DNA from: Planctomycetales bacterium
GTDB lineage: Bacteria > Planctomycetota > Phycisphaerae > Sedimentisphaerales > Anaerohalosphaeraceae
Direction: 5' to 3'
NCBI GenBank assembly: GCA_022615575.1
Contig: JAKEGM010000006.1
Span: forward strand, 1-41,974
DNA length: 41,974 nucleotides
Of the stretch, positions 8,457-16,798 are shown piece after piece (the first letter of the stretch is position 1; each line of letters opens with the position of its first letter). The position numbers were made by a program, and so were the translations under genes. A model generated the notes under the pieces. The model made no database searches. It worked only from the letters and a program-made list of their open reading frames with translations, and was not told the origin of the DNA.

Positions 8457-10082
8457 TTATCCAACCAACTGCTGGGGTTTTTCAAGAAGTTCTTTGAGCG
8501 TTTGCAGAAATTGCGCAGCCATCACGCCGTCAATCACCCGGTGATCCACGCTGAGCGTAACCGTCATCAGCCGCGTCGCACGCAGGACCCCGTTTTCGAC
8601 GGCCGCGCCTTCACGGACAGCGCCAACGGCCAGAATCGCCGATTCCGGCGGATTAATAATCGCCGAAAACTCTTCCACACCGAACATCCCCAGATTGGTA
8701 ATCGTGAAAACCCCCTGCCCGATGCCTTCGAGCTTGCCGCTGCGGGCGGCTTCGACCACCTGGCGGCTGCGCGCCGCCAGCTGCTCCAGGCTCATCCGGT
8801 CGGCATTGAGCACCACCGGTACGGTCAGACCGTTTTCGGTTCCGACGGCGATTCCGATATTGACGGCGGGATTTTCCACCATCTGGGCGTTCTGGTACTG
8901 GCTTCGAAATGCCGGGTACCGGCGAATCGCCTTAGCGCACGCCCGCGTTACGAAATCATTGACGCTGCACTTGAATTGCTCCTTTGTCTGGCGATAGACC
9001 GCAAACAACGCGCCCGCATCAATCGTTACTTTGGCGTAAAAATGCGGGATATTCTGTTTGGAATACAGCAGGTTATTGGCTATCGCCCGCCGCATTTTGC
9101 TGACGGCGTGAACCTGCGTTCCGGACGGCATACCCTCGGCGTTTTGAACATCCGCCGAAAGGATGCGTCCGCCCGGGCCGGAGCCGGCGCCAATGGCCGC
9201 AAGTTCTATGCCCTTGTCCGCAGCGGCTTTCCGTGCCGCCGGTGAGGCCTTGACGCGTCCGCTTTCGCTGACAGACGCCGCCGTCTTTGGAGCGGTTGAC
9301 GCTTTCGGTGCGGCAGCGGCAGCAGACGGGACACTTGCAGCCGGCAGGGGAGCATGGGGCGACGGCCCTGCCGACGCCAGACAGGCATCGATATCAACCC
9401 CCTCCGGGGCTAAATAGGCCACCGGCATCTTGACCCCGACAATTTCGCCTTCCCGTGAAACAATCTTCGCGACCCGTCCGGCATCCACCGCCTCGACTTC
9501 CATCGTGGCTTTATCCGTCTCGATATCCATAATCACCTGGCCAACTTCAACGCGGTCGCCCTCCTTAACCTTCCACGACAAAATCGTGCCTTCTTCCATG
9601 CTCTGGCCGGCTTGCGGCATCAAGATGGGGACCACTCCCTGTGAACCGACGGCCTGCTGGACGGGCTGCTGGGATGTCATAAATTCCTCTTTCTTTGGGA
9701 ATGCGGGCGTCTGACCCGCATTTTGTTTCACTTTCTCCGGCTTAACGGCTTTGACGCCCGCCGGAACCTCTCCTTTGGGGGAACACTGAACACAGGGAAC
9801 TGGTTTTGGAGGGGTCAGTTGTGCAAGAATACCCGAAATATCCTCGCCCGGCTGACCAATAATGGCCAGAGCATCCCCCGACTTGAGCGGTGTGCCAGTG
9901 CCGGCCAGTTCCTTTCGTATTGTCCCCTCAATGGCGGTTTCCACCTGCACGGCTGCCCCTGCGGCCTCAATTTCAACCAGCAAATCCCCCTTTTTGACAG
10001 CATTTCCCTCTTTGACCGCCCATGCGGTAACAACACCTTCCGGGGGTACCCCGCCTCGGGGGCGGTATTTTATGATATACAT
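8457..10082 (-). CDS. Dihydrolipoyl acyltransferase (E2) with a degenerate extra lipoyl domain
   Basis: The 541-residue E2 has four parts. Residues 1-76 form a biotinyl/lipoyl-like domain in which the acceptor lysine is replaced (IEAAGAAVQVE, Gly42 where Lys is expected). Residues 148-230 form a normal lipoyl domain with IETDKATMEVE (Lys191). A Pro/Ala-rich linker leads to a peripheral-subunit-binding domain (about 277-314, ASPAARKAA...GPGGRI). The catalytic domain spans 320-541, with the SVDHRVIDG motif (His514, Asp518). E2 forms the core of a 2-oxoacid or acetoin dehydrogenase complex and transfers the acyl group to CoA. The ATG at 10082 has GGAGA 8 nt upstream and is the first gene of the operon. 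An internal ATG at 9680 (residue 135) has its own AGAGGA site, so a shorter E2 lacking the first domain could also be made. The acyl substrate is unknown. Confidence 0.93.
   Translation of the reverse strand: MYIIKYRPRGGVPPEGVVTAWAVKEGNAVKKGDLLVEIEAAGAAVQVETAIEGTIRKELAGTGTPLKSGDALAIIGQPGEDISGILAQLTPPKPVPCVQCSPKGEVPAGVKAVKPEKVKQNAGQTPAFPKKEEFMTSQQPVQQAVGSQGVVPILMPQAGQSMEEGTILSWKVKEGDRVEVGQVIMDIETDKATMEVEAVDAGRVAKIVSREGEIVGVKMPVAYLAPEGVDIDACLASAGPSPHAPLPAASVPSAAAAAPKASTAPKTAASVSESGRVKASPAARKAAADKGIELAAIGAGSGPGGRILSADVQNAEGMPSGTQVHAVSKMRRAIANNLLYSKQNIPHFYAKVTIDAGALFAVYRQTKEQFKCSVNDFVTRACAKAIRRYPAFRSQYQNAQMVENPAVNIGIAVGTENGLTVPVVLNADRMSLEQLAARSRQVVEAARSGKLEGIGQGVFTITNLGMFGVEEFSAIINPPESAILAVGAVREGAAVENGVLRATRLMTVTLSVDHRVIDGVMAAQFLQTLKELLEKPQQLVG
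9685..9690 (-). promoter_or_regulatory. Internal ribosome-binding site before Met135 of E2
   Basis: On the minus strand AGAGGA stands 4 nt before an in-frame ATG (9680-9678), directly ahead of the functional lipoyl domain. It would give a 407-residue E2 of conventional layout. It may be a real second start or an ancestral start that was later fused to an upstream domain. Confidence 0.45.
9700..9722. repeat. Perfect inverted repeat inside the E2 linker
   Basis: AATGCGGG-CGTCTGA-CCCGCATT has an 8-bp stem and a 7-nt loop. It lies within coding sequence for the linker (residues about 121-128), 10 bp upstream of the internal ribosome site. It looks like a small mobile hairpin inserted in frame, and it may influence initiation at Met135. 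Confidence 0.6.
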
Positions 10083-10111
10083 AACATGTCTCCGTTAATA
10101 CGGTTAAAAAC

Positions 10112-10139
10112 TTACACTTCCAAAAATACACCATATAAT
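10112..10139 (+). promoter_or_regulatory. Sigma-70-type promoter for the DeoR-E1 transcript
   Basis: TTACAC (10112-10117), a 16-bp spacer and TATAAT (10134-10139) point to the plus strand and would start transcription near 10146, about 100 nt before the regulator ATG. Confidence 0.6.
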
Positions 10140-10151
10140 TTCATAAATCAA

Positions 10152-10168
10152 GCAAATTTTTGCAAATT
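10152..10168. promoter_or_regulatory. Candidate operator: GCAAATT direct repeats
   Basis: GCAAATT occurs at 10152 and again at 10162, one helical turn apart, and the same stretch contains AATTT-TTGC-AAATT as an inverted repeat. It lies just after the predicted plus-strand start site and upstream of the minus-strand E2 gene. It is therefore well placed for binding by the adjacent DeoR-family repressor. Binding is inferred, not shown. Confidence 0.4.
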
Positions 10169-10245
10169 AATGTTGTATTTTTGTTTTTTATGCTTTAATA
10201 TGCGCCATCGAATGACCTGTTTTTTACAAATTGAGGCCGATAATT

Positions 10246-11043
10246 ATGACATTCACAATCCAGCAGCGACGCCAAGCCGTCATGAGCCATGTTTACCAAC
10301 TTGGCCATGTTTCCGTCAGCCGGTTGGCTGAAGAGCTTAGTGTTTCCGAGGCCACTGTCCGGCGGGATTTGCACAGTTTGGCCACCGAAGGCCTGCTGGA
10401 ACTGGCACACGGCGGGGCCTCGGTCGTTCGCAACTCGGATTATTCCTTTATATCCAAATCGATGCGGAATATCGAAGCAAAACGCGCGATTGCCGCAATG
10501 GCAAGCGAATTGATTGCCGACGGCGAACAGATTTTTCTGGATTCCGGTACCACATGTTTTGAAATAACCCCTTTTTTACGCAAAAAACGCGGTTTATCCG
10601 TCATCGTCAATTCCATTCGCACGGCTCAGGAGCTTTATGCCCCAACGCTGAAGGTTCTCATCCTGGGGGGACAGTACCGCCCCGACCGAATGGACACTGT
10701 CGGCCCAATGGCGACCGAAGCGATGGACCGTCTTCGCGGTTATTGCGCATTTCTCGGCACGGACGGCCTGGGAATGGATTTCGGCCTGACCTCCATTGAT
10801 ATTGAAAGCGCTCATTTGTTCGGCCTGGCGGCCCGAAATGCCCGTCAGGTTATCCTGCTGGCCGACCACAGTAAATTCAGAAACCCTTCTCTTTATAAGA
10901 TAGCGGATTTTGACTGTCTCCGGGCTGTCATCACGGACCGCCAGCCATCGGAGCAATGGTGTGACTATCTGGCCCGAAAAAACATCACGATTGTCTTTCC
11001 GGGCGTCACCCCCGCCCAAAAACTGAAAATAACAGGATCGTAA
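10246..11043 (+). CDS. DeoR/GlpR-family transcriptional regulator
   Basis: The 265-residue protein has an N-terminal winged helix-turn-helix (RQAVMSHVYQLGHVSVSRLA, then EELSVSEATVRRDLHSL, about residues 9-42). A DeoR C-terminal sensor domain (about 70-250) follows, with the family landmarks DSGTTC, NSIRTA and LGTDGL and the ADHSKF segment. These domains are ISOCOT-like and usually bind phosphorylated sugars or polyol phosphates. The ATG at 10246 is chosen over a TTG at 10231 because a GAGG sits 9 nt before it. It is the first gene of the plus-strand arm, followed after 22 bp by fused E1, and divergent from the E2-to-fucI operon. It most likely represses both arms and its own gene until a pathway sugar phosphate accumulates. 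Confidence 0.9.
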   Translation: MTFTIQQRRQAVMSHVYQLGHVSVSRLAEELSVSEATVRRDLHSLATEGLLELAHGGASVVRNSDYSFISKSMRNIEAKRAIAAMASELIADGEQIFLDSGTTCFEITPFLRKKRGLSVIVNSIRTAQELYAPTLKVLILGGQYRPDRMDTVGPMATEAMDRLRGYCAFLGTDGLGMDFGLTSIDIESAHLFGLAARNARQVILLADHSKFRNPSLYKIADFDCLRAVITDRQPSEQWCDYLARKNITIVFPGVTPAQKLKITGS

Positions 11044-11065
11044 AATATAACCAGGAGTTACTAAA

Positions 11066-13537
11066 ATGCCGAAGTGCCAAACCGTCAATCCCGAACACGC
11101 ACGCGGGAGCGGAACCATCGAGTTTAAGCCGATTCCGGTCAATCAATACAAAAAAAACATCACGGATGAACTCACACGCTACAGCGCTGACGACATCCTC
11201 CGTATTCAGCGCGACATGGTCATCCTCCGCACGTTTGAGACCATGCTCAATGAGATCAAACTCCGCGGCTCCTATATGGGCATCGCGTATATGCATAACG
11301 GCCCCGCCCACCTGTCTATCGGTCAGGAAGCGGCGGCCGTCGGCCAGGCGTATCATCTGGGCATCGACGATCACATTTACGGCAGTCACCGAAGCCACGG
11401 CGAGATTCTGGCCAAGGGCCTGTCGGCCATCGAAAAACTCGACGACAAAAAGCTGATGGAAATTATGGAAAACTATTTCGGCGGCCAGTGCCTGCGGATC
11501 GTCGAAAAAGACGCCGCCGGCACTGTCAAAGACCTGGCGATTGATTTTTTGATTTACGGCACGCTGGCCGAAATCTTCGGCCGCGAACCCGGCCTCAATA
11601 AAGGCATGGGCGGCTCGATGCACGCCTTCTTCCCGCCGTTCGGCGTCTATCCCAACAACGCCATCGTCGGCGGCTCGGGCGACATTTCCGTCGGCGCAGC
11701 CCTTTACAAGAAGGTGAATCAAAAACCCGGCATCGTCATCGGCAACATCGGCGACGCCTCGTCTTCCTGCGGGCCGGTCTGGGAAGGCCTGTGCTTTGCC
11801 GCGATGGATCAATTCAAAAAACTCTGGGACAAGCCGCATCGCGGCGGTTTGCCCCTGATTATCAATTTCTACAACAACTTCTACGGCATGGGCGGCCAGC
11901 CGGAAGGCGAAACGATGGGCTTCGGCATGCTGGCCCGATTGGGCGCAGGTCTCAATCCCGAACAGATGCACGCCGAACGCATCGACGGCTACAATCCGTT
12001 GGCCGTAGCCGACGCCATTCTTCGCAAACGGGAACTTCTCAAAAAAGGCGACGGCCCCGTCCTGCTGGACACCGTAACCTACCGCTACAGCGGCCATTCG
12101 CCGTCCGACCAGAGCAGTTACCGTGAAAAAAGCGAGGTTGAGGCCTGGCAGGAACACGACCCGACCGTTCATTTTGCCAATGAACTGATCAAGACGGGCA
12201 TCTGCGACGCCAGCAAGATCGAAGCGATCCAGACCTATGCCGAGCAGCTCATCGTCAAGGCATGCCGAAAGGCCGTAGAAAAGTCCATTTCGCCGCGCGC
12301 CGACCTGAAAACGCCAAACGGCCTGCTAGAACGGACGATGTATTCGAATCATAAAATCGAGTCGATGGAGCCGGGCAGAAAGCCGGATGTTTTGCTGTCG
12401 AAGGAAGAAAACCCCCGCGTGCAGGGGCTGGCCTCCCGAAGCCGGTCGGCCTTTGATGAAACCGGCCAGCGGCTCAAGGACACCCGCTGCATCGGCGTCC
12501 GGGACGCCCTCTTTGAAGCTATTTTCGACCGGTTTTACGCCGATCCGACGCTGGTTGCCTACGGCGAGGAAAACCGCGACTGGGGCGGGGCGTTTGCCGT
12601 CTATCGCGGCCTGACCGAGGCGCTGCCGTATCACCGGCTCTTTAACGCGCCCATTGCCGAAGGAGCGATTGTGGGAACCGCCGTCGGATACGCGCTGGAA
12701 GGCGGCCGGGCGCTGGTCGAGCTGATGTATTGCGACTTCCTCGGACGGGCGGGCGATGAAATCTTCAACCAGTTGTGCAAATGGCAATCCATGAGCGGCG
12801 GTCTTTTGAAAATGCCGGTCGTCGTCCGTGTTTCGGTGGGCAGCAAGTACGGCGCCCAGCACAGCCAGGACTGGACTTCGCTCTGTACCCATATTCCCGG
12901 CTTGAAAGTCGTTTTCCCCGCAACACCCTACGACGCCAAGGGATTGATGTACTCGGCGCTGGTCGGCACCGACCCGGTCATCTTCTTTGAAAGCCAGCGT
13001 TTGTACGGCACGGCGGAGGAATTCGTTAAAGGCGGCGTACCGACGGGGTATTACGAAGTGCCGTTCGGCGAGCCGGCCATCCGCAAGGAAGGCGGGGATT
13101 TAACCATCCTGACCATCGGCGCTACGCTCTACCGGGCGATTGAGGCGGCCCAGCAATTGGAGCAGCAGTACGGCATACGCTGCGAAATCATCGACGCCCG
13201 AACGCTGGTTCCGTTCAATTACGAAAAGGTCCTCGAATCCGTCAAAAAGACCCGCAAGATACTGCTGGCCTCGGACGCTTGCGAGCGCGGCTCTTTCCTG
13301 CATACGATGGCCTCGACCATCAACCTGCTGGCGTTTGACGAACTGGACGCCCCGCCGGTCGTGCTGGGCGCCCGCAACTGGATCACCCCGCCGGACGAGG
13401 TTGAGGACGCCTTCTTCCCGTACCCCTCTGATTTTCTGGATATGGTCCACGAGCATATTATGCCGCTCAAGGGCTACCAGGTCAAACGCGACTGCTCCGC
13501 AGCGGAGCTGCTCCGAAGGAACAAGGCCGCTCTGTAA
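11066..13537 (+). CDS. Fused alpha/beta E1 of a 2-oxoacid or acetoin-type dehydrogenase
   Basis: The 823-residue thiamine-diphosphate enzyme has an alpha-type half (about 40-420) and a beta-type half (about 475-820) in one chain. The alpha half has [33 protein letters not shown] and the ThDP motif running from IGDAS (Gly229-Asp230) to YNN (Asn270-Asn271). The beta half has [24 protein letters not shown] and [11 protein letters not shown] segment of about 45 residues (120-165) is inserted between the LAKG and [12 protein letters not shown] motifs compared with usual alpha chains. E1 decarboxylates a 2-oxoacid, or cleaves a hydroxyketone, and passes the acyl group to lipoyl E2. AGGAG lies 9 nt before the ATG. 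It is separated from its E2/E3 partners by the regulator gene but is surely part of the same unit. Substrate class is undecided. Confidence 0.92.
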   Translation: MPKCQTVNPEHARGSGTIEFKPIPVNQYKKNITDELTRYSADDILRIQRDMVILRTFETMLNEIKLRGSYMGIAYMHNGPAHLSIGQEAAAVGQAYHLGIDDHIYGSHRSHGEILAKGLSAIEKLDDKKLMEIMENYFGGQCLRIVEKDAAGTVKDLAIDFLIYGTLAEIFGREPGLNKGMGGSMHAFFPPFGVYPNNAIVGGSGDISVGAALYKKVNQKPGIVIGNIGDASSSCGPVWEGLCFAAMDQFKKLWDKPHRGGLPLIINFYNNFYGMGGQPEGETMGFGMLARLGAGLNPEQMHAERIDGYNPLAVADAILRKRELLKKGDGPVLLDTVTYRYSGHSPSDQSSYREKSEVEAWQEHDPTVHFANELIKTGICDASKIEAIQTYAEQLIVKACRKAVEKSISPRADLKTPNGLLERTMYSNHKIESMEPGRKPDVLLSKEENPRVQGLASRSRSAFDETGQRLKDTRCIGVRDALFEAIFDRFYADPTLVAYGEENRDWGGAFAVYRGLTEALPYHRLFNAPIAEGAIVGTAVGYALEGGRALVELMYCDFLGRAGDEIFNQLCKWQSMSGGLLKMPVVVRVSVGSKYGAQHSQDWTSLCTHIPGLKVVFPATPYDAKGLMYSALVGTDPVIFFESQRLYGTAEEFVKGGVPTGYYEVPFGEPAIRKEGGDLTILTIGATLYRAIEAAQQLEQQYGIRCEIIDARTLVPFNYEKVLESVKKTRKILLASDACERGSFLHTMASTINLLAFDELDAPPVVLGARNWITPPDEVEDAFFPYPSDFLDMVHEHIMPLKGYQVKRDCSAAELLRRNKAAL

Positions 13538-13630
13538 CCGAACCAGACAGGATAAATCTGTCCACCGGGCCTCTCCCAAACGAACACCCTTGGGGGATGC
13601 GCTTACAGTCCTGCGCACTTTGCGGCTTTG

Positions 13631-13644
13631 GGATTTATAAATCC
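13631..13644. promoter_or_regulatory. Perfect 14-bp palindrome beside the hemC promoter
   Basis: GGATTTATAAATCC ends directly at the -35 element. Perfect dyad symmetry at this place suggests a dimeric regulator site. No regulator can be named. Confidence 0.45.
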
Positions 13645-13673
13645 TTGAAATCGTCCGTTTTTGTGCCTACAAT
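13645..13673 (+). promoter_or_regulatory. Near-consensus promoter of hemC-hemB
   Basis: TTGAAA (13645-13650), exactly 17 bp, then TACAAT (13668-13673). The transcript would begin near 13680, about 29 nt before the hemC start. Confidence 0.75.
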
Positions 13674-13708
13674 AGCAGAAATTAACCGTACCCGATGAGG
13701 TCTGTAAT

Positions 13709-14647
13709 TTGAAACGGCACTTAAAAATCGCAACCCGCGCCAGCCGGCTGGCTGTAGCCCAGGCCGAACTGGTAAGGCAGATGCTTGTGAAACTGCTGCC
13801 GGACTGTTCCATCGCCTTCGAGGAGGTTTCCACAAAAGGCGACCGGGACCGCTCCGATTTCCTGTATAAGTCCGAATCCGTCGGCTTTTTCACCTCGGAA
13901 GTCGAACAGACCCTGCTGGGCGGCAACGCGGACATCGCCGTCCACTCGCTCAAGGACCTGCCCACCGCCCCGACAAAAGGGCTGCTGATTGCCGCCATTC
14001 CGCCGCGGGAGCCGGTCAATGACGTTATCGTCGCTCCGACAAAACTGGCCTCGCTCGATGATTTGCCCAAAGGCGCCGTCGTCGGGACCTCCAGTATTCG
14101 GCGGATTGCGCAGCTCAAAGCGCTTCGGCCGGACCTCGATTGCCAGCCGCTGCGGGGCAATATCGAAACACGGCTCAAAAAAGTATCGTCCGGCCGGTTC
14201 TTTGCCGTCGTTATCGCACAGGCCGGCCTCAACCGGCTGGGGTTGTCCGATGCGGTTTCGTACGCCCTGCCGCCGGAGATGTTCCTGCCCGCCCCGGGAC
14301 AAGGGGCGTTGGCGATACAGATTCGTGACGATGACCGCCGCCTGATGGATATTGTTTCCCGGCTGGACGATCCCGGCGCACGAATCGCAACCCAGACGGA
14401 ACGGCGCATCCTGGCGGGCCTGCACGGCGGATGCAGCATCCCGCTGGGTGTCTTCTGCTCGATTGACGCCGGCCGCATCCGCATCTGCGCCGCTTTGTTA
14501 AACACGGCGGGAACATGCGCCATCCGGAAGGGACGGACATGCCCCGTCAGCGACGCCCCCGATGCCGCCGACGAAATAACCCGGCAGATTCTGGACGAAG
14601 GCGGAAAGACGATTCTCGATGAACTCCGCAAGGAAAAAAAGAATTGA
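13709..14647 (+). CDS. hemC: Porphobilinogen deaminase (hydroxymethylbilane synthase)
   Basis: The 312-residue cytoplasmic enzyme joins four porphobilinogens into hydroxymethylbilane in haem synthesis. It has IATRASRLAVAQ at the N-terminus, the DIAVHSLKDLPT aspartate loop (75-86), GTSSIRR (126-132), LRGNIETRL (148-156) and APGQGALAIQ. The dipyrromethane-cofactor cysteine is in LHGGCSIPLG at Cys242, the same number as in E. coli. The start is TTG, supported by GAGG 9 nt upstream and by the length. It is followed by hemB 33 bp downstream and driven by the promoter at 13645. Confidence 0.97.
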   Translation: MKRHLKIATRASRLAVAQAELVRQMLVKLLPDCSIAFEEVSTKGDRDRSDFLYKSESVGFFTSEVEQTLLGGNADIAVHSLKDLPTAPTKGLLIAAIPPREPVNDVIVAPTKLASLDDLPKGAVVGTSSIRRIAQLKALRPDLDCQPLRGNIETRLKKVSSGRFFAVVIAQAGLNRLGLSDAVSYALPPEMFLPAPGQGALAIQIRDDDRRLMDIVSRLDDPGARIATQTERRILAGLHGGCSIPLGVFCSIDAGRIRICAALLNTAGTCAIRKGRTCPVSDAPDAADEITRQILDEGGKTILDELRKEKKN

Positions 14648-14680
14648 TGCCGCTGTCGGCATAGAAAGGAAGGCGATAAA

Positions 14681-15658
14681 ATGAGCTATCCGGCAACACG
14701 ACTTCGACGGCTTCGAACCAGTCCGGCCATGCGGCGGCTTGTCCGCGAAACGGCACTCACCGCCGGTCATCTGGTTTACCCGCTGTTTGTGCGCCCGGGC
14801 AAAAACATTAAAATTCCCATTCCGTCAATGACGGATTGTTTTCATCTGTCGCCGGAAAACGCCGCACAGGAGGCCAAAGAGGCCGCCAAGCTCGGCATCG
14901 GCGCCGTCCTGCTCTTCGGTCTTCCCGATAAAAAAGATTCTGCCGGCTCCGAGGCGTACAGCCCCGACAGCGCCGTCGCCGAAGCCGTCAAACGCATCAA
15001 GGACGCCGCCGGCGAGCTGGTCGTCTGCACGGATGTCTGCCTGTGCGCTTATACCGATCACGGCCATTGCGGCCTGATTGAAGACGGCAAAATCCAAAAC
15101 GACAAGACCTGCCGGCTTCTGGGCCAGATGGCCCTTGTTCACGCAAAAGCCGGGGCCGATGTTGTCGCTCCCTCGGATATGATGGACGGCCGCGTCAGCG
15201 TCATCCGCAAAATGCTGGACGCCGACGGCCTGACCGACACCGCCATCATGGCCTACTCGGCCAAGTATGCCTCGGCCTACTACGGGCCGTTCCGCGAGGC
15301 CGCCGGCAGCGCACCGGCCCAGGGCGACCGCAAAAGCTACCAGATGGACCCGGCCAACACGCGTCAGGCGATGCGGGAAATTCAACTCGATATCGAGGAA
15401 GGGGCCGACATCGTCATGGTCAAGCCCGCGCTGGCGTATCTGGACGTGGTTCGCATGGCCAGGGACCGCTTTGATGTGCCCATCGCGGCCTACAACGTCT
15501 CCGGCGAATACATGATGCTCAACGCCGCCGCCGACGCCGGACTGCTCGACCGCACGCAGGCCATGCTCGAAATCCTGACCGCTTTCAAACGCGCCGGCGC
15601 CGACATCATCATCACCTACTTTGCCAAATCCGCCGCCGCGGCGCTGAGTAAAATATAA
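14681..15658 (+). CDS. hemB: Delta-aminolevulinic acid dehydratase (porphobilinogen synthase)
   Basis: The 325-residue enzyme condenses two 5-aminolevulinates to porphobilinogen, the step just before HemC. It is the zinc-cysteine type: Cys120, Cys122 and Cys130 in DVCLCAYTDHGHCG. The two Schiff-base lysines are Lys195 (AYSAKYAS) and Lys248 (VMVKPALAYLD). VAPSDMMDGRV and the C-terminal TYFAK are also present. AAGGAAGG precedes the ATG. It is co-transcribed with hemC. No terminator is apparent before the next gene, 43 bp away. Confidence 0.97.
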   Translation: MSYPATRLRRLRTSPAMRRLVRETALTAGHLVYPLFVRPGKNIKIPIPSMTDCFHLSPENAAQEAKEAAKLGIGAVLLFGLPDKKDSAGSEAYSPDSAVAEAVKRIKDAAGELVVCTDVCLCAYTDHGHCGLIEDGKIQNDKTCRLLGQMALVHAKAGADVVAPSDMMDGRVSVIRKMLDADGLTDTAIMAYSAKYASAYYGPFREAAGSAPAQGDRKSYQMDPANTRQAMREIQLDIEEGADIVMVKPALAYLDVVRMARDRFDVPIAAYNVSGEYMMLNAAADAGLLDRTQAMLEILTAFKRAGADIIITYFAKSAAAALSKI

Positions 15659-15701
15659 CGGCTTATCCTGACCGGCCTATACAGTACCTTAAAGAAAGCG
15701 A

Positions 15702-16766
15702 ATGAATTTTATGTTCGGGAAAAACCACAAAAAACGGCATCGCGCTGATTTGTGTCTGGCAGCATTTGTAATTGTGATATGCCAAGGATGCGGCTTAGTA
15801 AAAAATGCCTCGCCGGAAACCGAACTCTACAATAATCTATTGCCGGCTTGCGTGGAAATTTTAGCTGACGGCCAAATAGCCGGCAGCGGCGCATTTGTAT
15901 CCGCAGACGGATATGTCCTGACGGCCGGTCATTGTATCACCCGCCCGGACATACCGTTGGAGGTTCTGTCCACCGCACACGGCCGCAGACCCGCTGCATT
16001 GGTCGCCGTTGACAAGGGACACGACCTGGCCCTGCTCAAAATCCAGACTTCCAGAGACCTCCCCTTTCTGACCGTTTCCAAACAAAGCCCGCGGGCAGGA
16101 GATACCATTTATGTGGTCGGTTCTCCGCTGTATCGGCACGGCCTGCTTCTGCGCGGCCTGATCGCCTCCTCCAACCCGGATTACGAATACCTTACCGAGG
16201 CGCAAATCCGTTACTATGTCCAGGTACGGTATATCACGACAATGACGCAACGGGGACTTTCCGGCGGCAACTGGGTTAATGGGCGGGGGGAAATTATCGG
16301 GGTTCAGTCCGGCTGGATTGACGAAAAAGTTGCCGAAGCCGAAGGAAAAACCAATTCCGGTATCGCGTTTTTAGCCCCCCAAGAGGCAATTTACCGCCTT
16401 GTTACAACAAAAGAACACGCCGACACCCCCGCTATCGGCGGAATCGTGGAAGAACTATGGACACAGTCGCCCGATTTCCAGAAGCGTTTCGAGAAAGGCG
16501 CTGAGGGGCTTGTGATTCACCGCGTTGAGCCGAATGGTTCTTTGGAAAAGGCCGGTTTGGCTCATGAGGATTTAATTGTGGCGGCAGATGGCAAAAAGGT
16601 CCGCTATCGCAAGGAATTTTTAGATGTCGTTTGCGGCAAAAAAATCGGCGGCAAACTGGAGATTGACTTTATCAAGCCGGACAATAAAGGGTTTGGAAAA
16701 TGCACGGTTATCCTGGATGGCCTGGAGCAAAACTGGCTCAAGCAAAACAGGAACGGGCCGGAATAG
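15702..16766 (+). CDS. Lipoprotein trypsin-like serine protease with PDZ domain
   Basis: The 354-residue protein has an N-terminal export segment ending in VICQGC, so Cys30 is the probable lipidation site. The S1C-type catalytic triad is visible: His77 in LTAGHC, Asp108 in GHDLALL and Ser187 in QRGLSGG. A PDZ domain follows (about 260-340, LVIHRVEPNGSLEKAGLAHE then DLIVAADGKKV). This is the HtrA/Deg layout, so a role in envelope protein quality control or regulated proteolysis is likely. The chain is shorter than DegP, with a single PDZ. Starts at 15702 and 15711 are both possible; the ribosome site is weak (AAAGAAAG). It lies downstream of hemB and converges on the phosphatase gene. A read-through transcript with hem is possible but carries no functional meaning. 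Confidence 0.85.
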   Translation: MNFMFGKNHKKRHRADLCLAAFVIVICQGCGLVKNASPETELYNNLLPACVEILADGQIAGSGAFVSADGYVLTAGHCITRPDIPLEVLSTAHGRRPAALVAVDKGHDLALLKIQTSRDLPFLTVSKQSPRAGDTIYVVGSPLYRHGLLLRGLIASSNPDYEYLTEAQIRYYVQVRYITTMTQRGLSGGNWVNGRGEIIGVQSGWIDEKVAEAEGKTNSGIAFLAPQEAIYRLVTTKEHADTPAIGGIVEELWTQSPDFQKRFEKGAEGLVIHRVEPNGSLEKAGLAHEDLIVAADGKKVRYRKEFLDVVCGKKIGGKLEIDFIKPDNKGFGKCTVILDGLEQNWLKQNRNGPE

Positions 16767-16798
16767 CTCTCCGCGAAAGATAAGTCCCGCACCGGATT

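Noticed and set aside
9700-9722. Hairpin as an intrinsic terminator inside E2
   Set aside because: It is translated in frame, has no proper T-run on the minus strand, and the gene continues intact.
11006-12172. 388-codon open frame antisense to fused E1
   Set aside because: Shadow of a strongly recognised enzyme, with no domain and no start signals.
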